From the NCBI GenBank assembly GCA_031278665.1, contig JAITKC010000032.1, positions 1-6,916 of the forward strand: 6,916 bases of DNA, in the 5' to 3' direction. Both the position numbers and the translations under genes were made by a program. Under the pieces are notes generated by a model. That model was given only the letters and a program-made list of their open reading frames with translations. It was not told where the DNA came from and ran no database searches. Positions within the stretch are counted from its first letter, which is position 1. Every line of letters begins with the position of its first letter. The stretch is from Bifidobacteriaceae bacterium. GTDB taxonomy: Bacteria > Actinomycetota > Actinomycetes > Actinomycetales > WQXJ01. This document shows positions 1-5,519 of the stretch, piece after piece.

Positions 1-358
1 GGTCGACATCTCGATTCACCACCGCGGCATGAGCGGACGCAATCACAACCTGATGGTCATCGAACTGAAGACCCACGGCATCGACGACGTCCCGGCCGAG
101 ACGGCGCGCCTCGAGAAGACCCAACAACATTACGACTACCAACACGCCGTCCTGCTCGACCTCGGCATAAGCCGCGCCGCCGAGCCGGAAGGCCCGCCGG
201 TGTTGTTGGCGCCGTCGTGGCTGTGGCTGCCCGGCGCCCGGACGCTGTCGCCGGTTTTCGACGCCGAGTCGGCCCTGCAGTTGTCGTTCGACGGTTGGCA
301 GGCGCGCAAGGGGCGAACCGCCGCCCTGCGGGCCGCCGGCGACCGCGGTTTCGACTAG
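1..358 (+). CDS. PD-(D/E)XK nuclease-fold protein, 3' part only
   Basis: The frame is open from the window edge (first full codon at 2-4) to TAG at 356-358, so this is the last 118 codons of a gene whose start lies outside. The ATG at 29 is internal to the conserved part and has no good ribosome site, so I do not take it as the start. Visible residues fit the core of a PD-(D/E)XK fold: an Asp in the VDISIHHRG strand (codon 5-7), then NLMVIELK, giving D...ExK with Glu at 62-64 and Lys at 68-70. A downstream helix with a Lys (LEKTQQHYDY) is followed by a hydrophobic strand (AVLLDLG), the usual order in small stand-alone proteins of this fold. The substrate is unknown: it could be a nuclease or a domain with no remaining catalysis. 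It converges on the epimerase-like gene, sharing the last 4 bp. Fold assignment is inference from motif spacing. Confidence 0.6.
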   Translation, partial: VDISIHHRGMSGRNHNLMVIELKTHGIDDVPAETARLEKTQQHYDYQHAVLLDLGISRAAEPEGPPVLLAPSWLWLPGARTLSPVFDAESALQLSFDGWQARKGRTAALRAAGDRGFD

Positions 359-1137
359 TCCAGACTTCCGATCAGGGGATCTGGCGCGTCGGCCGCGACG
401 TAGGCGGCGATCCGAGCCAATTCGGCGGCCGCCGTCTCAATGTAGCCGTCGGCGCCGCCGAAGGCCTCGGCGTAGGCCGACCGGACGTCGCTTCGGGCCA
501 GGCCGGCCGCCCGCGCGCCGGGCAGGGGTTCGACGCCGAGTTCGGCCAGCACCCGGCCGTCCGCCAGCGGCGGGGTGGCCAGATTGACCAGGGGCTGGCC
601 GAGCCGCGCGACCACGCCCAAGTCTTCGGCCAGGCGGCCGAGGTCGTAGTGCTGTTCGGTGCTGGCCGGATTGCGGGCCGCCAGCCGCGCCAGGTCGCCG
701 GCGGGGTGGCGGACTTTGGAGCGCAGGGGCGCCCCGAAGACATGCGGCAGGCGCACCACCGTGGTCTCAAAGCGGTCGCGGCACCAACGCTCCAGTTCAT
801 AGCGGTGGCGGGCGTAGGGGCCGAGCGATCCGGTTTTGATCGGGTCGCGCTCGTCGACCTCGAAGGGCTCCGGATATACGACGCAAGACGAAATCAAGGT
901 GAGCCGCGCGATCCGGCAGGTGGCCATGACCTCCTGAAGACGGCGCACGGCGCATAAATCGTGCGACGCCGCCTGATTGGCGGCCGGGGCCAGGGGGGCG
1001 ACGGCGGTGGCCACCACCAGGTCGAGGTCGGCCCTGGCCGCCTCCTCGATCCGGTCGGCGGCGTAGACGCGGTCGAACCGGACGGCTCGCGCGAGCGCCG
1101 GGCCAATCGAAAAGGCGGAATTGATCAAGGTGCGCAT
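355..1137 (-). CDS. NAD-dependent epimerase/dehydratase-like protein (divergent extended SDR)
   Basis: A 260-residue product starts at ATG 1137, chosen because GGAGG (1148-1144) lies 6 nt upstream; an in-frame ATG at 1164 lacks such a site. Central motifs match extended SDR enzymes: a strand ending in SS then VVY (LISSCVVYPEP, residues 81-91), a Tyr108-x3-Arg112 pair in the YARHRYELE helix, and VRLPHVFG (128-135). The overall pattern, including YDLGRL (164-169) and LVNLATPP (183-190), resembles the SDR-like epimerases found in surface-polysaccharide loci, where Tyr is followed by Arg rather than Lys. The N-terminal nucleotide-binding turn is degenerate: NSAFSIG (6-12) keeps only the last Gly of GxxGxxG. 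Cofactor binding and catalysis are therefore uncertain, and no substrate can be assigned. It lies 75 bp downstream of the IclR regulator on the same strand, with no clear terminator between. Leu61 is a TTA codon. Confidence 0.75.
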   Translation of the reverse strand: MRTLINSAFSIGPALARAVRFDRVYAADRIEEAARADLDLVVATAVAPLAPAANQAASHDLCAVRRLQEVMATCRIARLTLISSCVVYPEPFEVDERDPIKTGSLGPYARHRYELERWCRDRFETTVVRLPHVFGAPLRSKVRHPAGDLARLAARNPASTEQHYDLGRLAEDLGVVARLGQPLVNLATPPLADGRVLAELGVEPLPGARAAGLARSDVRSAYAEAFGGADGYIETAAAELARIAAYVAADAPDPLIGSLD

Positions 1138-1143
1138 CGACCA

Positions 1144-1152
1144 CCTCCCTCC
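1144..1152 (-). promoter_or_regulatory. Strong Shine-Dalgarno of the epimerase-like gene
   Basis: On the minus strand the sequence reads GGAGGGAGG, two overlapping copies of GGAGG. The nearer copy (1148-1144) is 6 nt from ATG 1137. This decides the start and discards the in-frame ATG at 1164. It is the strongest ribosome site seen in the window. Confidence 0.8.
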
Positions 1153-1212
1153 AGCCCGGCCCACCCTATGGCGGCTCCGGCCCCGGCGGGGAAGCGATCG
1201 CGAGCCCGTCCA

Positions 1213-1953
1213 TCATGCGGGCGTCGGAGGCTCGCCGTCGTCTATTTTCTTGAGGATCTCGGTCAGGCGGCCGGCGGCGGCGACCACGCTGGCGGCGTGC
1301 AGGCGGCCGGGTTGGCGGGTGATCCGCTCGACCGGGCCGGACACCGAGACGGCGGCGACGACTCGGCCGTTCGGCCCGCGCACCGGCGCCGAAACCGACG
1401 CGGCGCCGTTCTCGCGTTCGGAGATCGACTGCGCCCAGCCGTGGCGGCGGACCGCCGCCAGCATTGTGGCGGTGAACTTCGCGTCGACTAGGCCGCGGTG
1501 CAGGCGGTCCGGCTCCTCCCAGGCCAGCAGGACTTGGGCGGCCGATCCGGCCGACATCGGCAGCACCGCCCCGACTGGGATGGAGTCGCGCAGGCCCATC
1601 GGGCGTTCGGCGGCGGCCACGCAAATCCGCTGGTCGCCTTGGCGGCGGAAAAGCTGGGCCGACTCGCCGCTGTGGTCGCGCAAGGCCGCCAGCACCGGGC
1701 CGGCCGAGACTAGCAGGACGTCCTCGCCGGCGGCGGCGGCCAACTCGTTGAGGCGCCGCCCCAACACGAACCGGCCCTGCAGGTCGCGGTCGAGCATCCG
1801 GTGGTGTTCCAAGGCCACCGCCAAGCGGTGAACGGTGGGTCTGGCCAGCCCGGTGATGGCGACCAGTTGAGCCAATGTGGCGGGTCCGGACTCCAGGGCG
1901 CCGAGCACCGAGGCGGCCTTGTCGAGGACTCCGACTCCGCTAGTATTGTCCAT
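1213..1953 (-). CDS. ltbR: IclR-family transcriptional regulator, NdgR/LtbR type
   Basis: A 246-residue DNA-binding regulator. The N-terminus [17 protein letters not shown] and the blocks [17 protein letters not shown] (35-51), [12 protein letters not shown] (96-107), ICVAAAERP (110-118) and [20 protein letters not shown] (187-206) closely match, from memory, the actinobacterial NdgR (Streptomyces) and LtbR (Corynebacterium) proteins. A winged helix-turn-helix spans about residues 7-64, with the recognition helix near 36-50; the IclR effector domain spans about 80-236. LtbR represses leuB, leuCD and trp genes in Corynebacterium glutamicum; NdgR controls leuCD and other amino-acid genes in Streptomyces. 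The divergent position 75 bp from leuC fits that job. Start ATG 1953 is chosen by family N-terminus; the frame stays open upstream to 2136, but that would run through the leuC promoter and start. No Shine-Dalgarno at useful spacing is seen, so leaderless translation is likely. The symbol ndgR would be equally valid. Confidence 0.93.
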   Translation of the reverse strand: MDNTSGVGVLDKAASVLGALESGPATLAQLVAITGLARPTVHRLAVALEHHRMLDRDLQGRFVLGRRLNELAAAAGEDVLLVSAGPVLAALRDHSGESAQLFRRQGDQRICVAAAERPMGLRDSIPVGAVLPMSAGSAAQVLLAWEEPDRLHRGLVDAKFTATMLAAVRRHGWAQSISERENGAASVSAPVRGPNGRVVAAVSVSGPVERITRQPGRLHAASVVAAAGRLTEILKKIDDGEPPTPA

Positions 1954-1959
1954 GCCTTG

Positions 1960-1965
1960 ATACTC
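1960..1965 (-). promoter_or_regulatory. Putative -10 box of ltbR (leaderless)
   Basis: Read on the minus strand this is GAGTAT. If transcription starts at the A of the ATG (1953), the box occupies -12 to -7, with the two most conserved -10 positions correct (A at -11, T at -7) and G instead of T at -12. The upstream dyad overlaps three of its bases, which would allow autoregulation. Inference from spacing only. Confidence 0.45.
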
Positions 1966-1982
1966 GCATTCCAAACTGTGAG
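1963..1982. promoter_or_regulatory. Imperfect 20-bp dyad, candidate LtbR operator
   Basis: The outer arms are CTCGCA (1963-1968) and TGTGAG (1977-1982), separated by 8 bp. Comparing the sequence with its own reverse complement, 7 of 10 positions per arm agree (CTCRCANTNN). IclR regulators bind such pseudo-palindromes. It lies between ltbR and leuC, overlaps the proposed ltbR -10 box, and abuts a TTGATA hexamer on the plus strand, so one bound dimer could control both directions. The assignment to LtbR is inferred from position and symmetry. Confidence 0.5.
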
Positions 1983-2017
1983 ACGCAAGTCCCATCCCGG
2001 TTTGTCCCCAAGTCACC

Positions 2018-2024
2018 GAAGGAG
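2018..2024 (+). promoter_or_regulatory. Shine-Dalgarno of leuC
   Basis: GAAGGAG lies 4 nt before ATG 2029 and 10 nt before the in-frame ATG 2035. Both starts are usable; the first is annotated, but the spacing does not settle which is preferred. Confidence 0.7.
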
Positions 2025-2028
2025 CCGC

Positions 2029-3435
2029 ATGCCGATGGCCGCCACACTGGCGGAGAAGGTCTGGAACGCCCATGTCGTGCGCCCCGGCGAGGACGGTTCG
2101 CCCGATCTGCTGTATATCGATCTGCACATGATTCACGAGGTCACCTCGCCGCAGGCGTTCGAGGGCCTAAGGCAGGCCGGTCGCCGCCCGCGCCGCCCGG
2201 ACCTGACCATCGCGACCGAGGACCACAACACCACGACCCTCGACATCGACTTGCCGATCGCCGATCCGACCTCCCGTCTGCAGATTGACACGCTGCGCAA
2301 CAACGCCCGCGAGTTCGGCATCCGGCTGCACTCCCTCGGCGACGCCGACCAGGGCATAGTCCATGTGGTCGGGCCGCAACTGGGCTTGACCATGCCGGGG
2401 CTGACGGTGGTCTGCGGCGACTCCCACACCTCCACCCACGGCGCCTTCGGCGCGCTCGCCTTCGGGATCGGCACCAGCGAGGTGGAACACGTGCTGGCCA
2501 CCCAAACCCTGCCGCTCAAGCGGTTCAAGACGATGGCCGTCAACGTCTCGGGCCGCCTCGGCGAATCGGTCACCGCCAAGGACATAATCCTGGCCGTGAT
2601 CGCCCGGATCGGCACCGGCGGCGGCCAGGGGCACGTCCTCGAATACCGCGGCCCGGCCATCCGGGCGCTGACTATGGAGGGCCGGATGACGATCTGCAAT
2701 ATGTCGATCGAGGCCGGCGCCCGCGCCGGCATGGTCGCCCCGGACCAGACCACTTTCGCCTATCTGGAGGGCCGCCCGCACGCCCCGGCCGGGCGCGACT
2801 GGGACGACGCCGTCGCCTATTGGCGGACTCTCCAGACCGACGCCGATGCCGTGTTCGACGCCCAGGTGGACATCGACGCCGACGCTTTGGAGCCGTTTGT
2901 CACCTGGGGCACCAATCCGGGCCAGGGTCTGCCGCTGAGCGCCTCGGTGCCGGACCCCGACCAGGCCGCCGATGACGAGGAGCGCCTGACAATCGCCAAA
3001 GCTTTGGAGTATATGGACTTGGCGCCGGGCACCGCGCTCAGGGACGTCAAAATCGACACCGTCTTCCTGGGCTCTTGCACCAACGGCCGGATTGAGGATC
3101 TGCGCGCCGCGGCCGCCGTGCTCGGCGGCCGGACCAAGGCCGACGGCCTGCGGATGCTGGTGGTGCCGGGTTCGGCGCGGGTCCGCATCCAAGCCGAAAA
3201 GGAGGGGCTCGACAAAGTGTTCAAGGCCTTCGGGGCGGAGTGGCGCAACGCCGGCTGTTCGATGTGCCTGGGCATGAACCCCGACCAGTTGGCGCCGGGC
3301 GAGCGGTCCGCGTCGACTTCGAACCGCAACTTCGAGGGCCGCCAGGGCAAAGGCGGCCGCACCCATCTGGTCAGCCCGCTGGTGGCGGCGGCGACCGCGA
3401 TCCGGGGCACCCTCGCCTCGCCGGCCGACTTGTAG
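2029..3435 (+). CDS. leuC: 3-isopropylmalate dehydratase large subunit
   Basis: LeuC pairs with LeuD to isomerise 2-isopropylmalate to 3-isopropylmalate in cytoplasmic leucine synthesis. The product is 468 residues, the usual length of about 470. The three ligands of the 4Fe-4S cluster are visible: Cys350 in [13 protein letters not shown], and Cys410 and Cys413 in [13 protein letters not shown]. Other aconitase-family blocks are present in order: TLAEKVW (6-12), [21 protein letters not shown] (28-47), TEDHNTTT (63-70), [21 protein letters not shown] (128-148), [15 protein letters not shown] (225-239), VTWGTNPGQ (291-299) and [11 protein letters not shown] (430-440). The start is ATG 2029 behind GAAGGAG; ATG 2035 would give [10 protein letters not shown], closer to the family N-terminus. 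The frame is open further upstream but runs through the promoter. leuD follows after 32 bp. Control by the divergent IclR regulator is expected. Confidence 0.97.
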   Translation: MPMAATLAEKVWNAHVVRPGEDGSPDLLYIDLHMIHEVTSPQAFEGLRQAGRRPRRPDLTIATEDHNTTTLDIDLPIADPTSRLQIDTLRNNAREFGIRLHSLGDADQGIVHVVGPQLGLTMPGLTVVCGDSHTSTHGAFGALAFGIGTSEVEHVLATQTLPLKRFKTMAVNVSGRLGESVTAKDIILAVIARIGTGGGQGHVLEYRGPAIRALTMEGRMTICNMSIEAGARAGMVAPDQTTFAYLEGRPHAPAGRDWDDAVAYWRTLQTDADAVFDAQVDIDADALEPFVTWGTNPGQGLPLSASVPDPDQAADDEERLTIAKALEYMDLAPGTALRDVKIDTVFLGSCTNGRIEDLRAAAAVLGGRTKADGLRMLVVPGSARVRIQAEKEGLDKVFKAFGAEWRNAGCSMCLGMNPDQLAPGERSASTSNRNFEGRQGKGGRTHLVSPLVAAATAIRGTLASPADL

Positions 3436-3455
3436 GGTCCGAGGGCGTCAAAGGC

Positions 3456-3460
3456 AGGAG
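3456..3460 (+). promoter_or_regulatory. Shine-Dalgarno of leuD
   Basis: AGGAG lies 7 nt before ATG 3468 in the 32-bp gap after leuC. It fixes the leuD start against the longer open frame that runs back into leuC. Confidence 0.75.
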
Positions 3461-3467
3461 CGAAGCG

Positions 3468-4103
3468 ATGGAAAAGTTCACCTCCCACACCGGCGTCGGG
3501 GTGCCGCTGCGGCGCTCCAACGTCGACACCGACCAGATAATTCCGGCCGTCTACTTGAAACGCGTCACCAAATCCGGTTTCGAGGACGCGCTGTTCGCGG
3601 CCTGGCGGGCGGATCGGGACTTCGTCCTCAACCGCCCGGCTTACCGGTCCGGCTCGGTGCTGGTGGCCGGGCCGGATTTCGGCACCGGCTCGAGCCGCGA
3701 GCACGCCGTCTGGGCGCTGCGCGACTACGGCTTCAAAGCCGTCCTGTCGGCCCGCTTCGCCGACATCTTCCGCGGCAACGCCGGAAAACAGGGGCTGGTC
3801 GCGGCCGGAGTCGAACAAGACGTCATCGAGCAGCTTTGGAAACTACTCGAGGCCGAACCCGGCCTGGCGGTGACAGTCGACCTGGCCCAAACCGAGGTGC
3901 GCTGCGGCGAACTGGTCGCCCCGTTCGAAATCGACGCCTACACGCGCTGGCGGTTGATGGAGGGGCTGGACGACATCGGGCTGACGTTGCGACACGAAGA
4001 CGAGATCGCCGCCTACGAGGCTAGGCGCGAGGCCTGGCGGCCGCGTACGCTGCCGGCGAAACATTTGCCGGACGCGCCGGTCGCGCCCGCCCGTCCGGCG
4101 TAG
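3468..4103 (+). CDS. leuD: 3-isopropylmalate dehydratase small subunit
   Basis: This is the swivel-domain partner of LeuC, 211 residues against about 200 in Escherichia coli. Diagnostic segments are [20 protein letters not shown] (4-23) followed by IIPAVYLKR (24-32), the substrate-binding loop [18 protein letters not shown] (71-88), and [15 protein letters not shown] (95-109). The usual EHAPWAL reads EHAVWAL here, a mild change beside the SSREH loop. After the family core the protein ends in a Pro/Ala-rich tail (about 191-211) of the kind seen in actinobacterial LeuD. The start is ATG 3468 with AGGAG 7 nt upstream. It is co-transcribed with leuC by position. Its TAG stop also forms the first half of the proposed murA -10 box. 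Confidence 0.96.
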   Translation: MEKFTSHTGVGVPLRRSNVDTDQIIPAVYLKRVTKSGFEDALFAAWRADRDFVLNRPAYRSGSVLVAGPDFGTGSSREHAVWALRDYGFKAVLSARFADIFRGNAGKQGLVAAGVEQDVIEQLWKLLEAEPGLAVTVDLAQTEVRCGELVAPFEIDAYTRWRLMEGLDDIGLTLRHEDEIAAYEARREAWRPRTLPAKHLPDAPVAPARPA

Positions 4104-4106
4104 GCT
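4101..4106 (+). promoter_or_regulatory. Putative -10 box for leaderless murA, on the leuD stop codon
   Basis: TAGGCT fits TANNNT and, if transcription starts at the G of GTG 4113, lies exactly at -12 to -7. Its TAG is the leuD stop codon. There is no Shine-Dalgarno in the 9-bp gap. No -35 is recognisable at 17 bp spacing (CGGTCG), which is common for actinobacterial promoters of this type. Confidence 0.55.
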
Positions 4107-4112
4107 GAGTCC

Positions 4113-5432
4113 GTGGACGGCGTGCTCGAAATCGAAGGTGGTCGCCCGCTGACCGGCGCGATCACGCTGCGGGGGGCCAAGAACTTCGTCTCCAAGGCGA
4201 TGGTGGCGGCGTTGGCCGGGGAGGGTCCGTCAGTTCTCCGCAATGTGCCGACTATCAGCGACGTCGAAATCGTGGCCGGCTTGCTGCGGGCCCACGGAGT
4301 CGAAGTCGATCACGATCCCAGGGCCGGGACGGTGGCCATGAACCCGTCCGGCGTCGGCGCCGCCAAGAGCGCCGACATCATCACCCACGCCGGCTCCTCG
4401 CGCATCCCGATCCTGTTCTGCGGCCCGCTGTTACACCGGCTGGGCGAGGCGTTCATCCCCGACCTGGGCGGTTGTAACATCGGCGGCCGGCCGATCGATT
4501 ACCACCTCGAGGCGCTGCGCCGGTTTGGCGCCGAGGTCACCAAAGAACCCGACGGCATGCGCCTGAGGGCGCCCAGGCGCCTCCAAGGCATGCAGATGGA
4601 GTTGGCTTTCCCGTCGGTCGGGGCGACTGAGCAACTGCTGCTGACGGCGGTGCTGGCGGAGGGCATCACGGAGTTGCGCGGCGCGGCGGTCGAACCGGAA
4701 ATCCTCGACTTGGTGGCGGTCCTGCAGCAAATGGGGGCCATCATCACCTTGGAGACCGACCGCACCTACCGGATCGAGGGCGTCGACTCGCTCAGCGGCT
4801 ATCACCATTTCGCTCTGCCGGACCGGATCGAGGCGGCCTCCTGGGCTGGGGCGGCCTTGGCCACCGGCGGGGACATCACCGTGTTGGGCGCCCGCCAACT
4901 CGACTTGACGACTTATTTGAACTACTTCCGCAAAGTCGGCGGCCGCTTCGACGTCACCGACCACGGCATCCGCTTTTGGCATCCGGGCGGCGAATTGCGC
5001 TCGATCGCGGTTGAGACGGCCGTCCATCCCGGTTTCATGACCGACTGGCAGCAGCCCTTCGTGGTCGCGTTGACCCAGGCCACCGGCATCTCGATTGTCC
5101 ACGAGACGGTTTACGAGAAGCGTTTCGGGTTCACCAAGGCGTTGCGGCGGATGGGCGCCCAAATCCAGCTCTACCGCGAGTGCCTCGGTTCGGAGAAACT
5201 CTGCCGGTTCGGCCGGCGCAACTATGAGCACTCGGCGGTGATCTCCGGCCCCACGCCGCTGCGCGGCGCCGACATCGAGGTGCCGGACCTGCGCGGCGGT
5301 TTTTCGCACGTCATCGCCGCCCTGGCGGCCGAGGGCCGAAGCGCGGTCAGCGGGATCGGCCTGATCGACCGCGGTTACGAGCGCTTCGCGGACAAACTCG
5401 ACGCCCTCGGCGCCCGCTACTGGCGGCGCTGA
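4113..5432 (+). CDS. murA: UDP-N-acetylglucosamine 1-carboxyvinyltransferase
   Basis: MurA transfers enolpyruvate from phosphoenolpyruvate to UDP-GlcNAc, the first committed step of cytoplasmic peptidoglycan precursor synthesis. The product is 439 residues against 419 in Escherichia coli. Key residues are present: Lys23-Asn24 in RGAKNFVSKAM, catalytic Cys121 in LGGCNIGGRPIDYH (a Cys here means sensitivity to fosfomycin is possible), Asp311 in VHPGFMTDWQ, and Arg394 in PDLRGGFSHV. SVGATEQLLL (168-177) and LIDRGYERFADKLDALGA (417-434) are standard. Relative to E. coli there is an insertion near 353-374 (YRECLGSEKLCRFGRRNYEH), which I recall from other actinobacterial MurA proteins in this position. 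The start is GTG 4113, 9 bp after leuD; GTG 4122 is the alternative. Leu107 is a TTA codon. Actinobacteria often carry two murA genes, so this may not be the only copy. Confidence 0.93.
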   Translation: MDGVLEIEGGRPLTGAITLRGAKNFVSKAMVAALAGEGPSVLRNVPTISDVEIVAGLLRAHGVEVDHDPRAGTVAMNPSGVGAAKSADIITHAGSSRIPILFCGPLLHRLGEAFIPDLGGCNIGGRPIDYHLEALRRFGAEVTKEPDGMRLRAPRRLQGMQMELAFPSVGATEQLLLTAVLAEGITELRGAAVEPEILDLVAVLQQMGAIITLETDRTYRIEGVDSLSGYHHFALPDRIEAASWAGAALATGGDITVLGARQLDLTTYLNYFRKVGGRFDVTDHGIRFWHPGGELRSIAVETAVHPGFMTDWQQPFVVALTQATGISIVHETVYEKRFGFTKALRRMGAQIQLYRECLGSEKLCRFGRRNYEHSAVISGPTPLRGADIEVPDLRGGFSHVIAALAAEGRSAVSGIGLIDRGYERFADKLDALGARYWRR

Positions 5433-5453
5433 CCGGCGCCAAACCGGCGCCGG
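5433..5453 (+). terminator. GC-rich hairpin directly after murA, candidate terminator without U-tract
   Basis: CCGGCGCC (5433-5440) and GGCGCCGG (5446-5453) pair perfectly over 8 bp around a 5-nt loop AAACC, starting on the base after the murA stop. No T-run follows. Such hairpins are proposed to end or stabilise transcripts in GC-rich bacteria, but GC-rich DNA also makes them by chance. Confidence 0.4.
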
Positions 5454-5464
5454 CCGGGCGGCGG

Positions 5465-5483
5465 CGGCCGGGCGCGCCGGCCG
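5465..5483 (+). other. Second GC-rich inverted repeat in the murA-plsC gap
   Basis: CGGCCGG (5465-5471) and CCGGCCG (5477-5483) form a 7-bp stem around GCGCG. It lies 11 bp after the first hairpin and upstream of the plsC promoter. The base composition is so skewed that function is uncertain. Confidence 0.3.
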
Positions 5484-5507
5484 GTCGGGTCGTCCCAGAC
5501 CAGGCAC

Positions 5508-5513
5508 TACCCT
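5508..5513 (+). promoter_or_regulatory. Putative -10 box for leaderless plsC
   Basis: TACCCT fits TANNNT and sits at -12 to -7 if transcription starts at the A of ATG 5520. GGTGG directly touches the ATG and is too close to act as a Shine-Dalgarno. This is the same geometry as at murA. No clear -35 is seen. Confidence 0.55.
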
Positions 5514-5519
5514 GGGTGG

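Larger units (their letters stand above)
1957..1985 (+). promoter_or_regulatory. Possible leuC promoter (TTGATA -35, weak -10)
   Basis: TTGATA at 1957-1962 is one base from the TTGACA consensus. At a 17-bp spacing the -10 position reads GAGACG (1980-1985), a poor hexamer but preceded by TGT, like an extended -10 element. Its -10 half lies on the right arm of the dyad. The -35 is convincing by sequence; the -10 is not, and no TANNNT box occurs between 1983 and 2017. Confidence 0.3.

Noticed and set aside
217..957. A 246-codon plus-strand open frame opposite the epimerase-like gene
   Set aside because: It is a low-complexity Arg/Gly/Ala product, while the minus-strand frame has SDR motifs and a strong ribosome site.
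1175..1192. Short stem CCCC-GCC-GGGG between ltbR and the epimerase-like gene as a terminator
   Set aside because: Only 4 bp with a 3-nt loop and no T-run.
1986..2014. Direct repeat CAAGTC (1986-1991 and 2009-2014) in the leuC leader
   Set aside because: Six bases, not symmetric, and without a fit to a known operator or leader element; chance is likely.
1801..2028. Upstream extension of leuC by 76 codons
   Set aside because: It would overlap ltbR coding sequence and the promoter region; the LeuC family N-terminus and GAAGGAG place the start at 2029.
2025..2100. Leucine-rich leader peptide or attenuator ahead of leuC
   Set aside because: The leader has no short frame with clustered Leu codons and no terminator hairpin; repressor control fits better.
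1954..2136. Upstream extension of ltbR by 61 codons
   Set aside because: It would run through the dyad and into leuC, and the NdgR/LtbR family begins at [12 protein letters not shown].
2167..3366. A 399-codon minus-strand open frame opposite leuC
   Set aside because: It lies wholly inside the well-conserved leuC gene and shows no domain pattern; it is a shadow of third-position GC bias.
5455..5472. CGG-rich run as a microsatellite
   Set aside because: Only about three imperfect units within a GC-saturated gap; no evidence of a real tandem array.
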